Below are positions 25,083 to 34,783 of a stretch of DNA of 64,000 nucleotides, piece after piece (the first letter of the stretch is position 1; each line of letters starts with the position of its first letter). The translations under genes were made by a program, and so were the position numbers. The stretch is from Humisphaera borealis. Lineage in GTDB: Bacteria > Planctomycetota > Phycisphaerae > Tepidisphaerales > Tepidisphaeraceae. The notes beneath the pieces are model-generated. The model did not search any database, was not told the DNA's origin, and saw only the letters and a list, made by a program, of their open reading frames with translations. The stretch covers positions 5,890,001 through 5,954,000 of the forward strand of contig NZ_CP063458.1 of NCBI RefSeq assembly GCF_015169395.1. Reading direction: 5' to 3'.

Positions 25083-26069
25083 TTATCGGTAGCAGACGTC
25101 CTTCACGGCCGACACGATACGGTCCACGCTCGGCATCATCGCCTCTTCCAGGTAATGATTGAACGGGACCGGGATCTCGTCGGAATGGACGTATTCGATC
25201 GGGGCGTCGAGGTAGTCGAAGCAGGGCTTCTGAATCTTGTACAGGATGCCGCTGCCCATGCCGGCGTAGCCCCAGTCTTCGTCCACGATCACGCAGCGGC
25301 CGGTCTTCTTCACCGACTCCACGATCGTGTGCAAATCCAGCGGACGCAGGGTGCGAAGGTCGATCAGTTCGACGTCGATCTGGTGGTCGTTCACCAGCGC
25401 CTCGACGGCGGGGCGGACGACGCGCTGCAGCGGCCGGCCGTAGCTCAGGATGGTAACGTCTTTGCCCTGGCGTTCGACGTTCGCCACGCCCAGTGGGATG
25501 GTGAAGTTGGTGTCGTCGGGGACTTCGCCCTTTTCGTTCAGCATCTTCTCGGATTCGAGGAAGATGACCGGGTCGTCGCAGCGGATGGCGCTTTTCAGCA
25601 GGCCCTTGGCTTCGGCCGGTGTGCTGGGGCAGACGGTGATCAGGCCGGGGATGCGGGCGTAGACCGATTCCATGCGGTGCGAGTGCGTCGCGCCAAGCTG
25701 GTGGGCGATGCCGTTACCGCCGCGGAAGACGACCGGCACCTTGTACTGTCCGCCGGACATGTAGCGCACGTTGGCGGCGTTGTTCACGATCTGGTCGATG
25801 CAGACCCAGGTGAACGACCAGCTCATGAACTCGACGATCGGCCGCAGGCCCATGGTGGCGGCGCCGACGGCCAGCCCGCTGAAGGCGGCTTCGGAGATCG
25901 GCGTGTCGATGACGCGGCCGGGGCCGTACTTGTCGAGCATTCCCTGCGACACCTTGTAGGCGCCGTTGTATTCGGCGACTTCCTCGCCGAGCAGGAACAC
26001 GTTGGGGTCGCGATCCATCTCTTCGGTCATCGCGGCACGGAGGGCTTCTCGGAGTTGAAGGACGGCCAT
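25083..26069 (-). CDS. pdhB: Pyruvate dehydrogenase E1 component, beta subunit
   Basis: With the alpha subunit it decarboxylates pyruvate on thiamine diphosphate. Its 328 residues match the family length. Typical blocks are LREALRAAMTEEMDRDPNVF, LLGEEVAEYNGAYKVSQG, IDTPISEAAFSGLAVGAA (including the Glu that contacts thiamine) and the C-terminal transketolase domain with DLRTLRPLD. The gene is between pdhA and pdhC on the same strand. Confidence 0.96.
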   Translation of the reverse strand: MAVLQLREALRAAMTEEMDRDPNVFLLGEEVAEYNGAYKVSQGMLDKYGPGRVIDTPISEAAFSGLAVGAATMGLRPIVEFMSWSFTWVCIDQIVNNAANVRYMSGGQYKVPVVFRGGNGIAHQLGATHSHRMESVYARIPGLITVCPSTPAEAKGLLKSAIRCDDPVIFLESEKMLNEKGEVPDDTNFTIPLGVANVERQGKDVTILSYGRPLQRVVRPAVEALVNDHQIDVELIDLRTLRPLDLHTIVESVKKTGRCVIVDEDWGYAGMGSGILYKIQKPCFDYLDAPIEYVHSDEIPVPFNHYLEEAMMPSVDRIVSAVKDVCYR

Positions 26070-26137
26070 AGGTTTGTCAGTTCGTGGTCAGTGGTTCGTC
26101 GTCAATCGTCGCGATCGATGGAAGCAGCAATCCCTCA

Positions 26138-26190
26138 CCTGTCGTCCTGAGGTACCAGGTCCTTCGGAGTACCCCGGGATGACAAGCGGG
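26138..26190. repeat. R11-like imperfect palindrome between pdhA and pdhB
   Basis: The word cctgtcgtcctgaggtac and its imperfect inverse gtaccccgggatgacaag (13 of 18 match) flank ccttcgg. This is related to the R11 element inside the 360-1439 gene and to 60810-60835. Confidence 0.65.
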
Positions 26191-26214
26191 TGCGGGCCAG
26201 GCGTCGGTGTGCCT

Positions 26215-27300
26215 TCACTTCGGCTGGTACGGATAGGTCTCGGCGAGGATGTCGTCGAACCGCTCGTCCAGCCCCGGGTTCGGGTCGGCCTCGGCCTGTT
26301 CGACGGCCTGGTTCACTTCGCTCTGCACTTCGGCTTCCATCGCCTCGATCTGCTCCTGCGTGACGAGCCCGCGGCTCTTGAGCTTTTCGGAGTAGAGCAG
26401 GATCGGGTCGCGGAGCTTTGCCTTCTCGGCTTCTTCCTTCGGGCGGTACTTCATCGCGTCCGACATCGAGTGCCCGCGGAAGCGGTACGTGTTGACCGAG
26501 TAGAACGTCGGCCCTTCGCCACGCATGCCACGCTCGGCGGCCTTGGTCATGGCGGCGATGACGGCGTCGACATCGTTACCGTCGACGTTTTCCGTCGGCA
26601 TGTTGTAGCCGAGCGCCCGCTTGGCCAGATCGCGCTCGGCGCTGTGCCGTTCGACCTGCGTGCCCATGGCGACGCCGTTGTTTTCCACCATAAACACCGC
26701 GGGCACCTTCAACAGCGACGCCATGTTGAGCGCCTCGTTGAACGTGCCCTGGTTGATCGCGCCGTCGCCGAACAGGCAGTACGTTACGCCACCGTTTTTC
26801 TTGTATTTCTGAGCGAAGGCAAAGCCGAGTCCGAGGGGAATATGGCCGCCTACGATGCCGTGCCCGCCGTGGTTGCCCACTTCCTTATCGAAGAAGTGCA
26901 TCGAGCCGCCTTTGCCCTTCGAGCAGCCGGTCGCCCGGCCGAAGAGCTCGGCCATCGCGGCCCGGGGGCTCATCCCCAGCGCCAGCGAGTGACCATGGCA
27001 ACGGTAGCCGTTGACCAGCGCGTCGATGCCTTTCTTGAAGATCGCGGCGATGCCGACGGCGACGGCTTCCTGCCCGCTGTAGAGGTGGCAGAATCCGCCA
27101 ATCTTCATTTCTTTGCTGCCGTCCGGCAGGGTGCGCGGCTCGGTGTATTGGACGTAGGTCTTTTCTTCGAACCGACGGATCAGGAGCATCGTCCGCAGAC
27201 GCTGGCGCTCCACTTCGCCGCCGCCTTGCGGCTGACCATTGCCGTTGGGAATCGGGGCGGAGAGCTTTACTTTCCGTTCAAGTTCGTTGGCTACAGCCAT
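26215..27300 (-). CDS. pdhA: Pyruvate dehydrogenase E1 component, alpha subunit
   Basis: This is the thiamine-diphosphate subunit of the pyruvate decarboxylase heterotetramer. Among the 361 residues are YRCHGHSLALG, the Mg/ThDP motif beginning GDGAINQGTFNEALNMASLL (178-208, ending VENN), and the regulatory-loop-like RHSAERDLAKRA and YRFRGHSMSD. Start ATG 27300 has GGAG eight bases upstream, so the longer open frame to 27363 is not used. It is the first gene of the cluster, and its promoter should lie in 27301-27782. Confidence 0.96.
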   Translation of the reverse strand: MAVANELERKVKLSAPIPNGNGQPQGGGEVERQRLRTMLLIRRFEEKTYVQYTEPRTLPDGSKEMKIGGFCHLYSGQEAVAVGIAAIFKKGIDALVNGYRCHGHSLALGMSPRAAMAELFGRATGCSKGKGGSMHFFDKEVGNHGGHGIVGGHIPLGLGFAFAQKYKKNGGVTYCLFGDGAINQGTFNEALNMASLLKVPAVFMVENNGVAMGTQVERHSAERDLAKRALGYNMPTENVDGNDVDAVIAAMTKAAERGMRGEGPTFYSVNTYRFRGHSMSDAMKYRPKEEAEKAKLRDPILLYSEKLKSRGLVTQEQIEAMEAEVQSEVNQAVEQAEADPNPGLDERFDDILAETYPYQPK

Positions 27301-27782
27301 TCGAATAACTCCAAGGGGCGACTGGGAAACGAAGCCGCGGAAGTGCGGCGATCGGGATTCCATTCAAACCAGCGCGGACAACAATCACGGCGATTCGCGG
27401 AGCGGTCGGTTCGGCGAGCGGACACCAGCCACCGTCCCTAAAGATCGGTCGCCAATGGCAGCCTGACCAGTTTAGGCATTTTCCATCGCCGTTCAACGGG
27501 GATTGCAGCGAGGATCGTGAGGAGTTTTGCCGGATATCCGACCTGCCCGCAACTGACGCGGCGACAGAAGCTTCCGAACCATCGCCGGCTGACGGCCTTT
27601 ACCTTCAGCCGAGCCGCCGGAGGCCGCCAGCCCCAGGTGGCCCCGCCAGCAATACTTATCTTAGGCGGAGCATTATCGGGGTTGAACGGCCGACGGCTCC
27701 CACTTCGTCAGATCGGTGTTGCCAATTCCAGATTCCTGCCCGATCATCCCCAAACCCTCTCTCACAGAAAGACGTTCCAATC
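27301..27782. other. 482-bp divergent intergenic region
   Basis: This is the promoter region of pdhA (minus) and the large secreted protein (plus). A GC-rich stretch at 27603-27645 could fold (ggaggccgccagcc / aggtggccccgcc), but it matches no riboswitch that I can identify. There is no clear repeat pair. Confidence 0.4.
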
Positions 27783-30731
27783 ATGTCGTCGGCCAGATCT
27801 GTCAAGCGTTCTTCCCAGACCCACCGTTCCAACCACCTGAAGACCGCCGCGATCGAGGCGCTCGAAGGCCGCCGGCTGATGACGTTGATTTTCGAGCCGC
27901 TCAGCGCGCTGCAATCGACCGCGGACCTGTTCACCGACTCCACCGGCACCCGCGTCTACGCCCACGACGGTCGCGTCCTGCGGTTTAACACCAGCGATAT
28001 CCCCGCACTGGAAGCTGCCGACGCCGCCAGCGCCGATTTCCTTCTGCAGGATGCCGCCGGCAACCTGTACGGGATCGACAATGAGGCCACCCCTACCGCG
28101 CAGGAAAGGCTGTTCGTCATTTCGGCCGGCAGCACTGCCGTCACGCCGCTGGTGACGTTCGATGGCACCAACGGAACGTTCCCAGAAGACATCGCCATCG
28201 CGCCCAACGGCGCGATTTATGGAACCACACGGAGCGGTGGCACGAACGATAAAGGCACCGTCTACAAGTTCGATCCGGCGACGAACACTTTCACCACGCT
28301 CGTTCACTTCGACGGCACCAACGGCGAGACCCCGCAAAGCGGGCTCTACGTCGATACCGAGGGCAACCTGTTCGGCACGACCCGAGACGGCGGTCAGTTC
28401 AACGCCGGCACCATCTTCAAAATCACCAAGGGAACCGACGCCTTTTCCACCCTCGTGACCTTCGACGATGTGGACGTCGGCGGCTTTCCCCGCGGTGACC
28501 TTGTCCCCGGCCCCGACGGACGCCTTTATGGCACCACCCGGACCGGCGGGGTGGGTAATCTCGGCACGATCTTCACCTTCAACCCCAATGACGAACTCCC
28601 CATAGTTCCCTTTACATTGGCGTCGTTCACGCCGGATACCGCCGACGCGAACATCAAAGCGCTGACCATTGATGCCGTCGGCAACGTGTTCGGCGTTGCC
28701 GAGGAGGGTGGGACCAGCGAAAACAACTCCAATGGCTCGATGTTCACCTACATGCAGGCCGTCGGCGAAATCCAACAGGTCAACCTCTTCTTTCCCAATA
28801 CACCGATCGGGCAGGATCCCATCGCCGCCTTCCATGTGGATGAGGAAGGCAACCTGATCGGTGTCACTGAAGACAGCGGGTTCAAGGTCACTGGCACCGG
28901 CTTCATCACGGCTGCCGATCTTGCAGTCCTCGGCGACAGCAACGTCGTCAACCTGGGCACCTTTAGCGCTCCCGACTTCGTCACCCAGGGGGCCAACCTG
29001 AGCCGCGACGCGGCGGGCAACTTCTACGGCACGACCATATTTGGCGGTGCCAACAATCTGGGTACGGTTTACAAGATCGATGCCGCCACCAACACCAGCA
29101 GCATCATCGCCAGCTTCGACGGTGCTAACGGCCGTGGCCCGGCCGGCGGCGTGATTCTGGACGCGGCGGGAAATCTGTACGGTACCACTCGAAACGGCGG
29201 CACGAACGATGCCGGCACCGTCTTCATGATCGCCGCAGGCACTTCAACGATCACGACGCTCGTCAACTTCAACACCGTCAACGGTCGCGAGCCCTTTGCC
29301 GCGTTGACCCTGGACGCCGCCGGCAATCTGTACGGCACCGCAGCGGCCGGTGGTGCCAACAGCAAGGGCGTGATCTTCAAACTCGACGCCGGGACGCACG
29401 CCTTCTCCGTCCTTGCGGACGGCGACCAAATCACCAACGGTCCCGAAGGTCTGCAAGGCGGTGTCATCGTCGACGCCGCCGGCAACCTCTACGGCACCAG
29501 TAACGCCGGCGGCCTCTCCAACGAGGGCACTCTCTACAAGGTGGAGGCCGGCACCAATGCGCTTAGCGTGTTGCTCGAGTTCGACGGGCAGAACGGCTCG
29601 CTGCCCGACGGCGAGCTGCTGCTCGATGCCGGCAACCTGTATGGCACGACGTCAAACGGTGGCCCGACCGACAATGGAACGGTCTTCCGCTACAGCATCG
29701 CCAACGACACGCTCACAACGCTCGCCTCGTTCGACAGCACCAACGGGCGGGTACCGCTGGGCGGGGTTCTGCTGGACGCGGCCGGCAACCTGTACGGAAC
29801 GACCGTGACGGATGGCCCGAACGGACGGGGCACCATCTTCCGTGTCGCTGCCGGTTCCAACCAGGCAGTAAACCTGGTCGCCTTCAACCAGATCAACGGC
29901 GAGAGCCCGGAAGGAAGCCTCCTGGTGGACGCCGGCGGCAACCTCTTCGGCACCACACGCCGGGGCAACAACCTGGGCTCCGGGCGCGTCTTCAAGGTGA
30001 CCGATACCGGCTTTGTTTTCGGCAAATCCACCGCAACACTGCCGACCACCGCGATCGCCGGCCAGGCCGCCAAGGGCAAGATCACCGTCGATTTCCCCAA
30101 CCCCTCTGCGACGGCCACGTTCAGCGACACCGTCACGATCAAGCTGCTGGCCTCGAGCGACACCGCTTTCGACCCGTCCGATGCCGAGGTCCTGACCGTC
30201 ACCAAGAAGCTCAAGATCAAGCCCGGCGCAACGGCGGCGATCAAACTCGCGACCAAGAGCTTCCCGGCCAGCCTCGACAGCGGTGCCTACTTCCTGATCG
30301 CCCGGGTGACGCCCACCGGCGGCACAGCCCGCACCACCGTCACCGACGCCTTCACCACCATCACGGCGGCAACGCAAAACCTCGCCGGCACGGCGCTCGC
30401 CCCGGCAACGCTCAAGGCCGGCAAGAAGGGCAAGATCACGCTGACACTGACCAACGGCGGCAACGTGGCGATCTCGTCCGCGGTCGCGATCACGATTACC
30501 GGCGCGCCCAACGGCAACCTCCTGGCCCGCGAAGCGATCGACACGGTTACCAAGAAGATTGCCCTCAAGGCCGGCCAGACGAAGAAGTTCACGCTGTCGT
30601 ATCTCGTCCCGGCCAATCTGGCGGCGGGGCAGTACAGCATCGTCGCCGACCTCGACACCGCTGGCGCCATCGCCGAGACCAGCGAAACCGACAACCTGCT
30701 CGACAGCCCAGTGGTGACGACGGTGAGTTGA
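27783..30731 (+). CDS. Giant secreted repeat protein (GloVer-type repeats) with CARDB-like C-terminus
   Basis: The N-terminus of this 982-residue protein has the planctomycete segment AIEALEGRRLM (about 24-34), typical of exported giant proteins in place of a classic signal peptide. Residues about 90-745 hold roughly a dozen repeats of about 52 residues with the consensus GNLYGTTxxGGxNxxGTVFK ... LxxFDGxNGxxP, likely blades of a beta-propeller or solenoid. Residues about 746-980 form two Ig-like CARDB modules (KGKITVDFPNPSATATFSDT; KKGKITLTLTNGGNVAISS). It probably functions at the cell surface in adhesion or matrix formation. No catalytic residues are seen. The paralog at 30980-33916 faces it tail to tail. 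Confidence 0.88.
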   Translation: MSSARSVKRSSQTHRSNHLKTAAIEALEGRRLMTLIFEPLSALQSTADLFTDSTGTRVYAHDGRVLRFNTSDIPALEAADAASADFLLQDAAGNLYGIDNEATPTAQERLFVISAGSTAVTPLVTFDGTNGTFPEDIAIAPNGAIYGTTRSGGTNDKGTVYKFDPATNTFTTLVHFDGTNGETPQSGLYVDTEGNLFGTTRDGGQFNAGTIFKITKGTDAFSTLVTFDDVDVGGFPRGDLVPGPDGRLYGTTRTGGVGNLGTIFTFNPNDELPIVPFTLASFTPDTADANIKALTIDAVGNVFGVAEEGGTSENNSNGSMFTYMQAVGEIQQVNLFFPNTPIGQDPIAAFHVDEEGNLIGVTEDSGFKVTGTGFITAADLAVLGDSNVVNLGTFSAPDFVTQGANLSRDAAGNFYGTTIFGGANNLGTVYKIDAATNTSSIIASFDGANGRGPAGGVILDAAGNLYGTTRNGGTNDAGTVFMIAAGTSTITTLVNFNTVNGREPFAALTLDAAGNLYGTAAAGGANSKGVIFKLDAGTHAFSVLADGDQITNGPEGLQGGVIVDAAGNLYGTSNAGGLSNEGTLYKVEAGTNALSVLLEFDGQNGSLPDGELLLDAGNLYGTTSNGGPTDNGTVFRYSIANDTLTTLASFDSTNGRVPLGGVLLDAAGNLYGTTVTDGPNGRGTIFRVAAGSNQAVNLVAFNQINGESPEGSLLVDAGGNLFGTTRRGNNLGSGRVFKVTDTGFVFGKSTATLPTTAIAGQAAKGKITVDFPNPSATATFSDTVTIKLLASSDTAFDPSDAEVLTVTKKLKIKPGATAAIKLATKSFPASLDSGAYFLIARVTPTGGTARTTVTDAFTTITAATQNLAGTALAPATLKAGKKGKITLTLTNGGNVAISSAVAITITGAPNGNLLAREAIDTVTKKIALKAGQTKKFTLSYLVPANLAAGQYSIVADLDTAGAIAETSETDNLLDSPVVTTVS

Positions 30732-30753
30732 GGGAATGCGCTATGGTGGCAGG

Positions 30754-30847
30754 GTGGCGGCTGGCATGGGCAAGTGTACTCGCTTGCCCGTGACGGACAC
30801 CCATCGACGCTCACCACGGGCAAGCGAGTACGCTTGCCCATGCCACC
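30754..30847. repeat. R14 pair (GGGCAAGCGTACTCGCTTGCCC core)
   Basis: Arms 30754-30792 and 30815-30847 are inverted copies (one mismatch over the shared 30 bases). Each arm is itself palindromic around GTAC. The pair sits between the convergent giant genes. A second pair is at 37447-37554. Confidence 0.95.
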
Positions 30848-30890
30848 CAAGCACGCTCGCGTACGAACGACTTTCCAGTACCAAAGAAGA

Positions 30891-30923
30891 AAGCCGCCGG
30901 CGAATCCTTCGCCGGCGGCTTTT
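30891..30923. terminator. Rho-independent terminator between convergent genes
   Basis: A perfect 14-bp stem aagccgccggcgaa / ttcgccggcggctt (30891-30904 and 30908-30921) with a 3-base loop is followed by TTTT on the plus strand. The A-rich bases before it could serve the minus-strand gene as well, although that gene ends at 30980. Confidence 0.85.
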
Positions 30924-30979
30924 CGTACTTCATTGACACTGCGGCCCGACTACAGGGTCCTGGCGGGCCGCTGCCCATC

Positions 30980-33916
30980 CTACGAGACCGTCGAGACGGC
31001 CGTGCTGAGCAGGACATTGTCCTGCTCGTTGGATTCCACCAGACCGTTGTTCGGATCGAGCGCCACCTGGATGTTGTAGGTGCCCGCGGCGAGGTTCGGC
31101 GGCACGCCGAACGATGCGGTGATCTTCTTGGTCTGCCCGGCGTTGATTTTGAACGTCTTGGTTTGCAACGAGATCGCAACGGCCGTCCCAGGCCCGCCGC
31201 CAACGGGCACGGCATTCACGGCAAACTCCACCACTTCCGAGATTGGTGCGTTGCCGGTGTTGGTGATCGCCAGCACCACCTTCGCGGACTTGGCGGGAAC
31301 CAGTTTCGCCGGGCCCGTCGCGGTGCCGGTCAGGTTACGGGTGGCTGCGGTGACGGAGACGAAATCATCGGACACTGTCGTCCGCGTCGCGCCGCCGGTC
31401 GGCGTCACCTCTGCCAGCAGGAAGTACGTGCCGGTCTCCAGCGTTCCCGGGAGACTCTTGATCGGCAGCTTGATCGTCGCCGTCCCGCCGGCCTTGATCT
31501 TGAGCTTCTTCGTCGCTGTCAGAAGCAGCGCGTCGTCCTGGTTCAAGCCCACATCCTGCGACGTCCGCAGGTTGATCGTGACCGTATTGTTGAATGCCGT
31601 CGTCGCGGACGGATTGGGGAACAGCACCGTGATCTTGCCCTTGATCTTCTGCCCGGCGATCGCGGTCGCGGGGAGTGTTGCATCGGACGTACCGAAGATG
31701 AACCCGGCGTTCGACAGCTTGAAGACCGTCCCGTTGTCAGCATTACCGCCGGCGTTGGCGGCACCGATGAGGCTTCCATCCGCATCGACCGTGAGGTCGC
31801 CGCGGGGGCTCCGACCTTGCGCGCCGGCGATCGATGCGACGACAGCCGTCGCGCCGTTGGTGATGCGGTAGACGACGCCGTTGTCATTCGCGCCGCCGCT
31901 GGATGTCACGCCGTACAGGTTGCCGGCGGCATCTGCGATCAGTCCGGACGAGGGGCCGTCTCCGTTGCTGCCGTCGAAGGAAAGAACGGTGGTCAGCGTG
32001 TCGGAGATCGGCGTGTAGCGGAAGACCGTCCCGTCGTCGGTCGGTCCGCCACGCGAAGTCGTGCCGACGAGGTCTCCGTTGGCCAGCAACAGGAGCTTGG
32101 CGCGGGGCTCGCTACCGGTCGTCGAGTTGCCGTTGGCCCCGTCGAAGGATTTCAACAGCGTAATCGTCGTCGTGCCTGCAGCGACCTTGTAGATCGCACC
32201 GTCGTCGCTGGCTCCGCCGACGCGAGCCGCGCCGAACAGATTGCCGGCGCTATCCAGGATGACGCCGCCGTAGGGCGTGCTGCCGTTGGTACCGTCGAAC
32301 GAGCCGAGGGTGACAATCGTCGAAGTCCCGGCGGCGATCTTGAAGACCGTGCCCTTGGCGTTGGCGCCGCCTTCGAGGGTTGTACCGAATAGGTTGCCGG
32401 CCGAATCAATGGTCAGCCCGGCGAACGGCACACTTCCGTTGGTGCCGTTGAACGACGCGAGCGTGGTCATCGTGGACGTAGCCGGGTTGAACCTGAAGAC
32501 CGTGCCCAGGTCGTTCGCGCCGCCCAGGATCGTGACGCCGTAGATGTTGCCCGCAGAGTCAATGACCAGGTTTTCGCTGGGAGAGTTGCCGTCGGTGCCA
32601 CTGAAGGAGAAGAGCGACGTGATCGCGCCGGTGGTGGCGTCGATCTTGAAGAGGTTGCCTTGCTGCGACGTCCCGCCGCCGGAGGTGGTGCCATAACGGT
32701 TGCCGGCGGCGTCGCGAACCAGGCCGCCATTGGCGCCGTTACCGTTGGCCCCGTCGAACGTCGCGATCGCGCTGATCGAACTGTCGCCGAGCACGGGTAG
32801 GTCCGCACTCTGGATGAACCCAGAGCCGGCAATCTTGAAGATCGACGTGTCGCCGCGGCCAATCAGGTCGCCATTGGCATCGATGAAGAGCTTGGAGTTG
32901 GGGTAGCGGCCGACGGGCGTATTGATGTTGAACAACCGCAATGTGCTGAGTTGGCCGCTGGTGCGATCGAACTTGAACGCCGCCCCGTTGTCGTTGTTGC
33001 CCGAAGTGCCACCCTCTTTCGTGACGCCAAAGATGTTGCCAGCGGCATCGACCGTTAGAGCGGTTTCAGGACCCTGGGTGTCGTCGTTCATCTCGGTCAC
33101 CTGCTCGAACGCGTTGTTCGACGGATTGAACGAGAAGAGGGTGCCGAAGCCGGCCGGCGCTCCGGCGAAGGTCGCTCCGTAGAGGAGCCCGTCGGGGCCG
33201 GCCGTCAATGACGTGGGCCGGCGGCCGGTGACGGCCTCTTCGAAGCTGACGACGGTGGTGAGGGAGGCCGTACTGGCGTCGAACTTGAAAATCGTCCCGT
33301 CGTCTCCAGTACCGGAACCTCCCCGGTCTGTGGTGCCGAAGAGATTGCCGCTGTCGTCGAGGAACAGTCCGCTGTTGGGCGACTGGCCGTTGGTGCCGTT
33401 GAACTCGGCGAGCGTTACGAACGTCGTCGGGTCGCTGGGATCAAACTTGTAAAGGGTTCCCGCGTCGTTGGCGCCGCCATTCGCCGTCGTTCCGTAAATC
33501 GTCCCGTCCGGGCCGAGGATGATATCTTCCGGCTCGCTTCCGTTGGTGCCGTTGAAGGTGATCAACGGGACGATGGTGGTCGTACCCGGTGCGATCTTGA
33601 AGATCGATCCATTGCCGGCGAAGCCGATGCCAAAGATCGTGCCTGTCGAATCCTTGATCAGCCCCGTCGCGCTTGCGGCGTCGGCGGCCTCGATCGCCGG
33701 GATGTCGGCGACCGCGAACTGCCGCACTTCCTGGGCACCGTCGGCCCAGTAGAGGGTGGTGCCGTTGGTGTCGGCGAAGATCTCCGCCGGCGACGACAGC
33801 GGGGTGAGCGGCGTCGTCACGACCGACATCAGCCGACGATCTTCCAGCGGTTCCATTAACGAGCGAACCTGTGCGGCGACAACCGAACGAACCCGCGAGA
33901 AGAACTTTCGACGCAT
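30980..33916 (-). CDS. Giant secreted repeat protein (GloVer-type repeats), paralog
   Basis: This 978-residue paralog of the 27783-30731 protein has the same architecture. It starts at MRRKFFSRVR with a basic N-terminus and LMEPLEDRRLMS (about 20-31). About twelve GNLFGTTxxGG...GTVFK repeats follow to about residue 745, then two Ig-like CARDB modules ending in SNEQDNVLLSTAVSTVS. Start ATG 33916 is preceded by AAAGAGA. The frame extends further upstream only with non-conserved codons. Tail-to-tail paralogs of nearly equal length suggest an inverted duplication, or two components of one surface structure. Confidence 0.88.
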   Translation of the reverse strand: MRRKFFSRVRSVVAAQVRSLMEPLEDRRLMSVVTTPLTPLSSPAEIFADTNGTTLYWADGAQEVRQFAVADIPAIEAADAASATGLIKDSTGTIFGIGFAGNGSIFKIAPGTTTIVPLITFNGTNGSEPEDIILGPDGTIYGTTANGGANDAGTLYKFDPSDPTTFVTLAEFNGTNGQSPNSGLFLDDSGNLFGTTDRGGSGTGDDGTIFKFDASTASLTTVVSFEEAVTGRRPTSLTAGPDGLLYGATFAGAPAGFGTLFSFNPSNNAFEQVTEMNDDTQGPETALTVDAAGNIFGVTKEGGTSGNNDNGAAFKFDRTSGQLSTLRLFNINTPVGRYPNSKLFIDANGDLIGRGDTSIFKIAGSGFIQSADLPVLGDSSISAIATFDGANGNGANGGLVRDAAGNRYGTTSGGGTSQQGNLFKIDATTGAITSLFSFSGTDGNSPSENLVIDSAGNIYGVTILGGANDLGTVFRFNPATSTMTTLASFNGTNGSVPFAGLTIDSAGNLFGTTLEGGANAKGTVFKIAAGTSTIVTLGSFDGTNGSTPYGGVILDSAGNLFGAARVGGASDDGAIYKVAAGTTTITLLKSFDGANGNSTTGSEPRAKLLLLANGDLVGTTSRGGPTDDGTVFRYTPISDTLTTVLSFDGSNGDGPSSGLIADAAGNLYGVTSSGGANDNGVVYRITNGATAVVASIAGAQGRSPRGDLTVDADGSLIGAANAGGNADNGTVFKLSNAGFIFGTSDATLPATAIAGQKIKGKITVLFPNPSATTAFNNTVTINLRTSQDVGLNQDDALLLTATKKLKIKAGGTATIKLPIKSLPGTLETGTYFLLAEVTPTGGATRTTVSDDFVSVTAATRNLTGTATGPAKLVPAKSAKVVLAITNTGNAPISEVVEFAVNAVPVGGGPGTAVAISLQTKTFKINAGQTKKITASFGVPPNLAAGTYNIQVALDPNNGLVESNEQDNVLLSTAVSTVS

Positions 33917-34070
33917 GGCAATCTCTTTCGTGAAGGGCAAGGTGAAGGGAAACGGCTTAACCGAACGCCGGCAGATGTCGGATCGCCTGCCAGGGAAGCA
34001 GATGGGTACGGTGGAATGATGAGGACTTGCCAAGAAAATGCAATAAGCAGGGTGTGGCCGTTACGACAAT

Positions 34071-34178
34071 CGTAGGGTGGGCGTACTCGCCCACGCTCCG
34101 CCGACCTTCGCCCATGGGACCCTCTGGCATCATTAGCGTCTGCGACCCTTCGCCGTGGGCGGGTACGCCCACCCTACG
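34071..34178. repeat. R13 pair flanking the RAYT gene, downstream side
   Basis: Arms 34071-34102 (cgtagggtgggcgtactcgc start) and 34147-34178 are inverted copies, each locally palindromic around GTAC. The second arm ends at the last base before the RAYT stop codon region. Confidence 0.92.
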
Positions 34179-34781
34179 TCACTCGCCAGATGCGTGGGCG
34201 ATCGCCTCGAATGCGGGCGTCTCCGGCAGCAATGGCGGACGACTTTCCCCGTCGCACCGGCAATGCCAATCGACTGGGTATCGACCCTCGCCAATCAGCC
34301 TGTGAAACGACGAGTGGGGCCAGGCGTGCGGGCAGGTGGCCAATCCGTGCTTGACGGGGTTGTAGCAGATGTAGTCGTAGTGGTTGCTCAGGTCATCACG
34401 GTCGCGGATCGCGTGCTCCCAGTACCGCTTAAGCCAGACGCCACGGGTCCGCTGCCGAACGCGCGATGCCGACCTCTCCTGTTCGTCGCCGCCTGCCGCG
34501 AGGTACGCGCGGGTGAAGCCCGATTTGAGATTTGTCAGGCGTTTCGGGTAGTCATCATCGCCGGGCGGGAGCGTGATCAGGAGATGAAGATGGTCGGGAA
34601 GCAGGACGATTGCGTCGAGCGCAAATGGGTGCAGCGTTCGGCACCGGTCGATCGCGTTCCGCAGGAGAGTACGCGACTGTTCGGCGGCAAAGATCGGGGC
34701 ACGTTTTTCGGTCACAAGCGTCAGGAAGAACGTCCCGCCGACGCTGCGCCGACGCCGGTAAGATGGCATGTCCGCAAGCAT
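34179..34781 (-). CDS. REP-associated tyrosine transposase (RAYT, Y1/TnpA_REP family)
   Basis: RAYTs are single-copy HUH nucleases related to IS200/IS605 transposases. They cleave and are thought to mobilise REP palindromes. This 200-residue protein has the HUH motif LLPDHLHLLI (His64, His66) and the tyrosine block HYDYICYNPVKHGLA (Tyr137 or Tyr140 as nucleophile), plus RGVWLKRYWEHAIRD. A second Met (codon at 34769, MPSYRRRRS) may be the true start, since RAYTs often begin that way. GTAC-centred R13 palindromes lie on both sides, matching the known RAYT-REP arrangement. The family is usually domesticated, so activity is not implied. Confidence 0.93.
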   Translation of the reverse strand: MLADMPSYRRRRSVGGTFFLTLVTEKRAPIFAAEQSRTLLRNAIDRCRTLHPFALDAIVLLPDHLHLLITLPPGDDDYPKRLTNLKSGFTRAYLAAGGDEQERSASRVRQRTRGVWLKRYWEHAIRDRDDLSNHYDYICYNPVKHGLATCPHAWPHSSFHRLIGEGRYPVDWHCRCDGESRPPLLPETPAFEAIAHASGE

Positions 34782-34783
34782 AC

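Noticed and set aside
27603-27660. GC-rich foldable leader as a riboswitch (c-di-GMP or cobalamin type)
   Set aside because: No conserved riboswitch core could be matched by eye.
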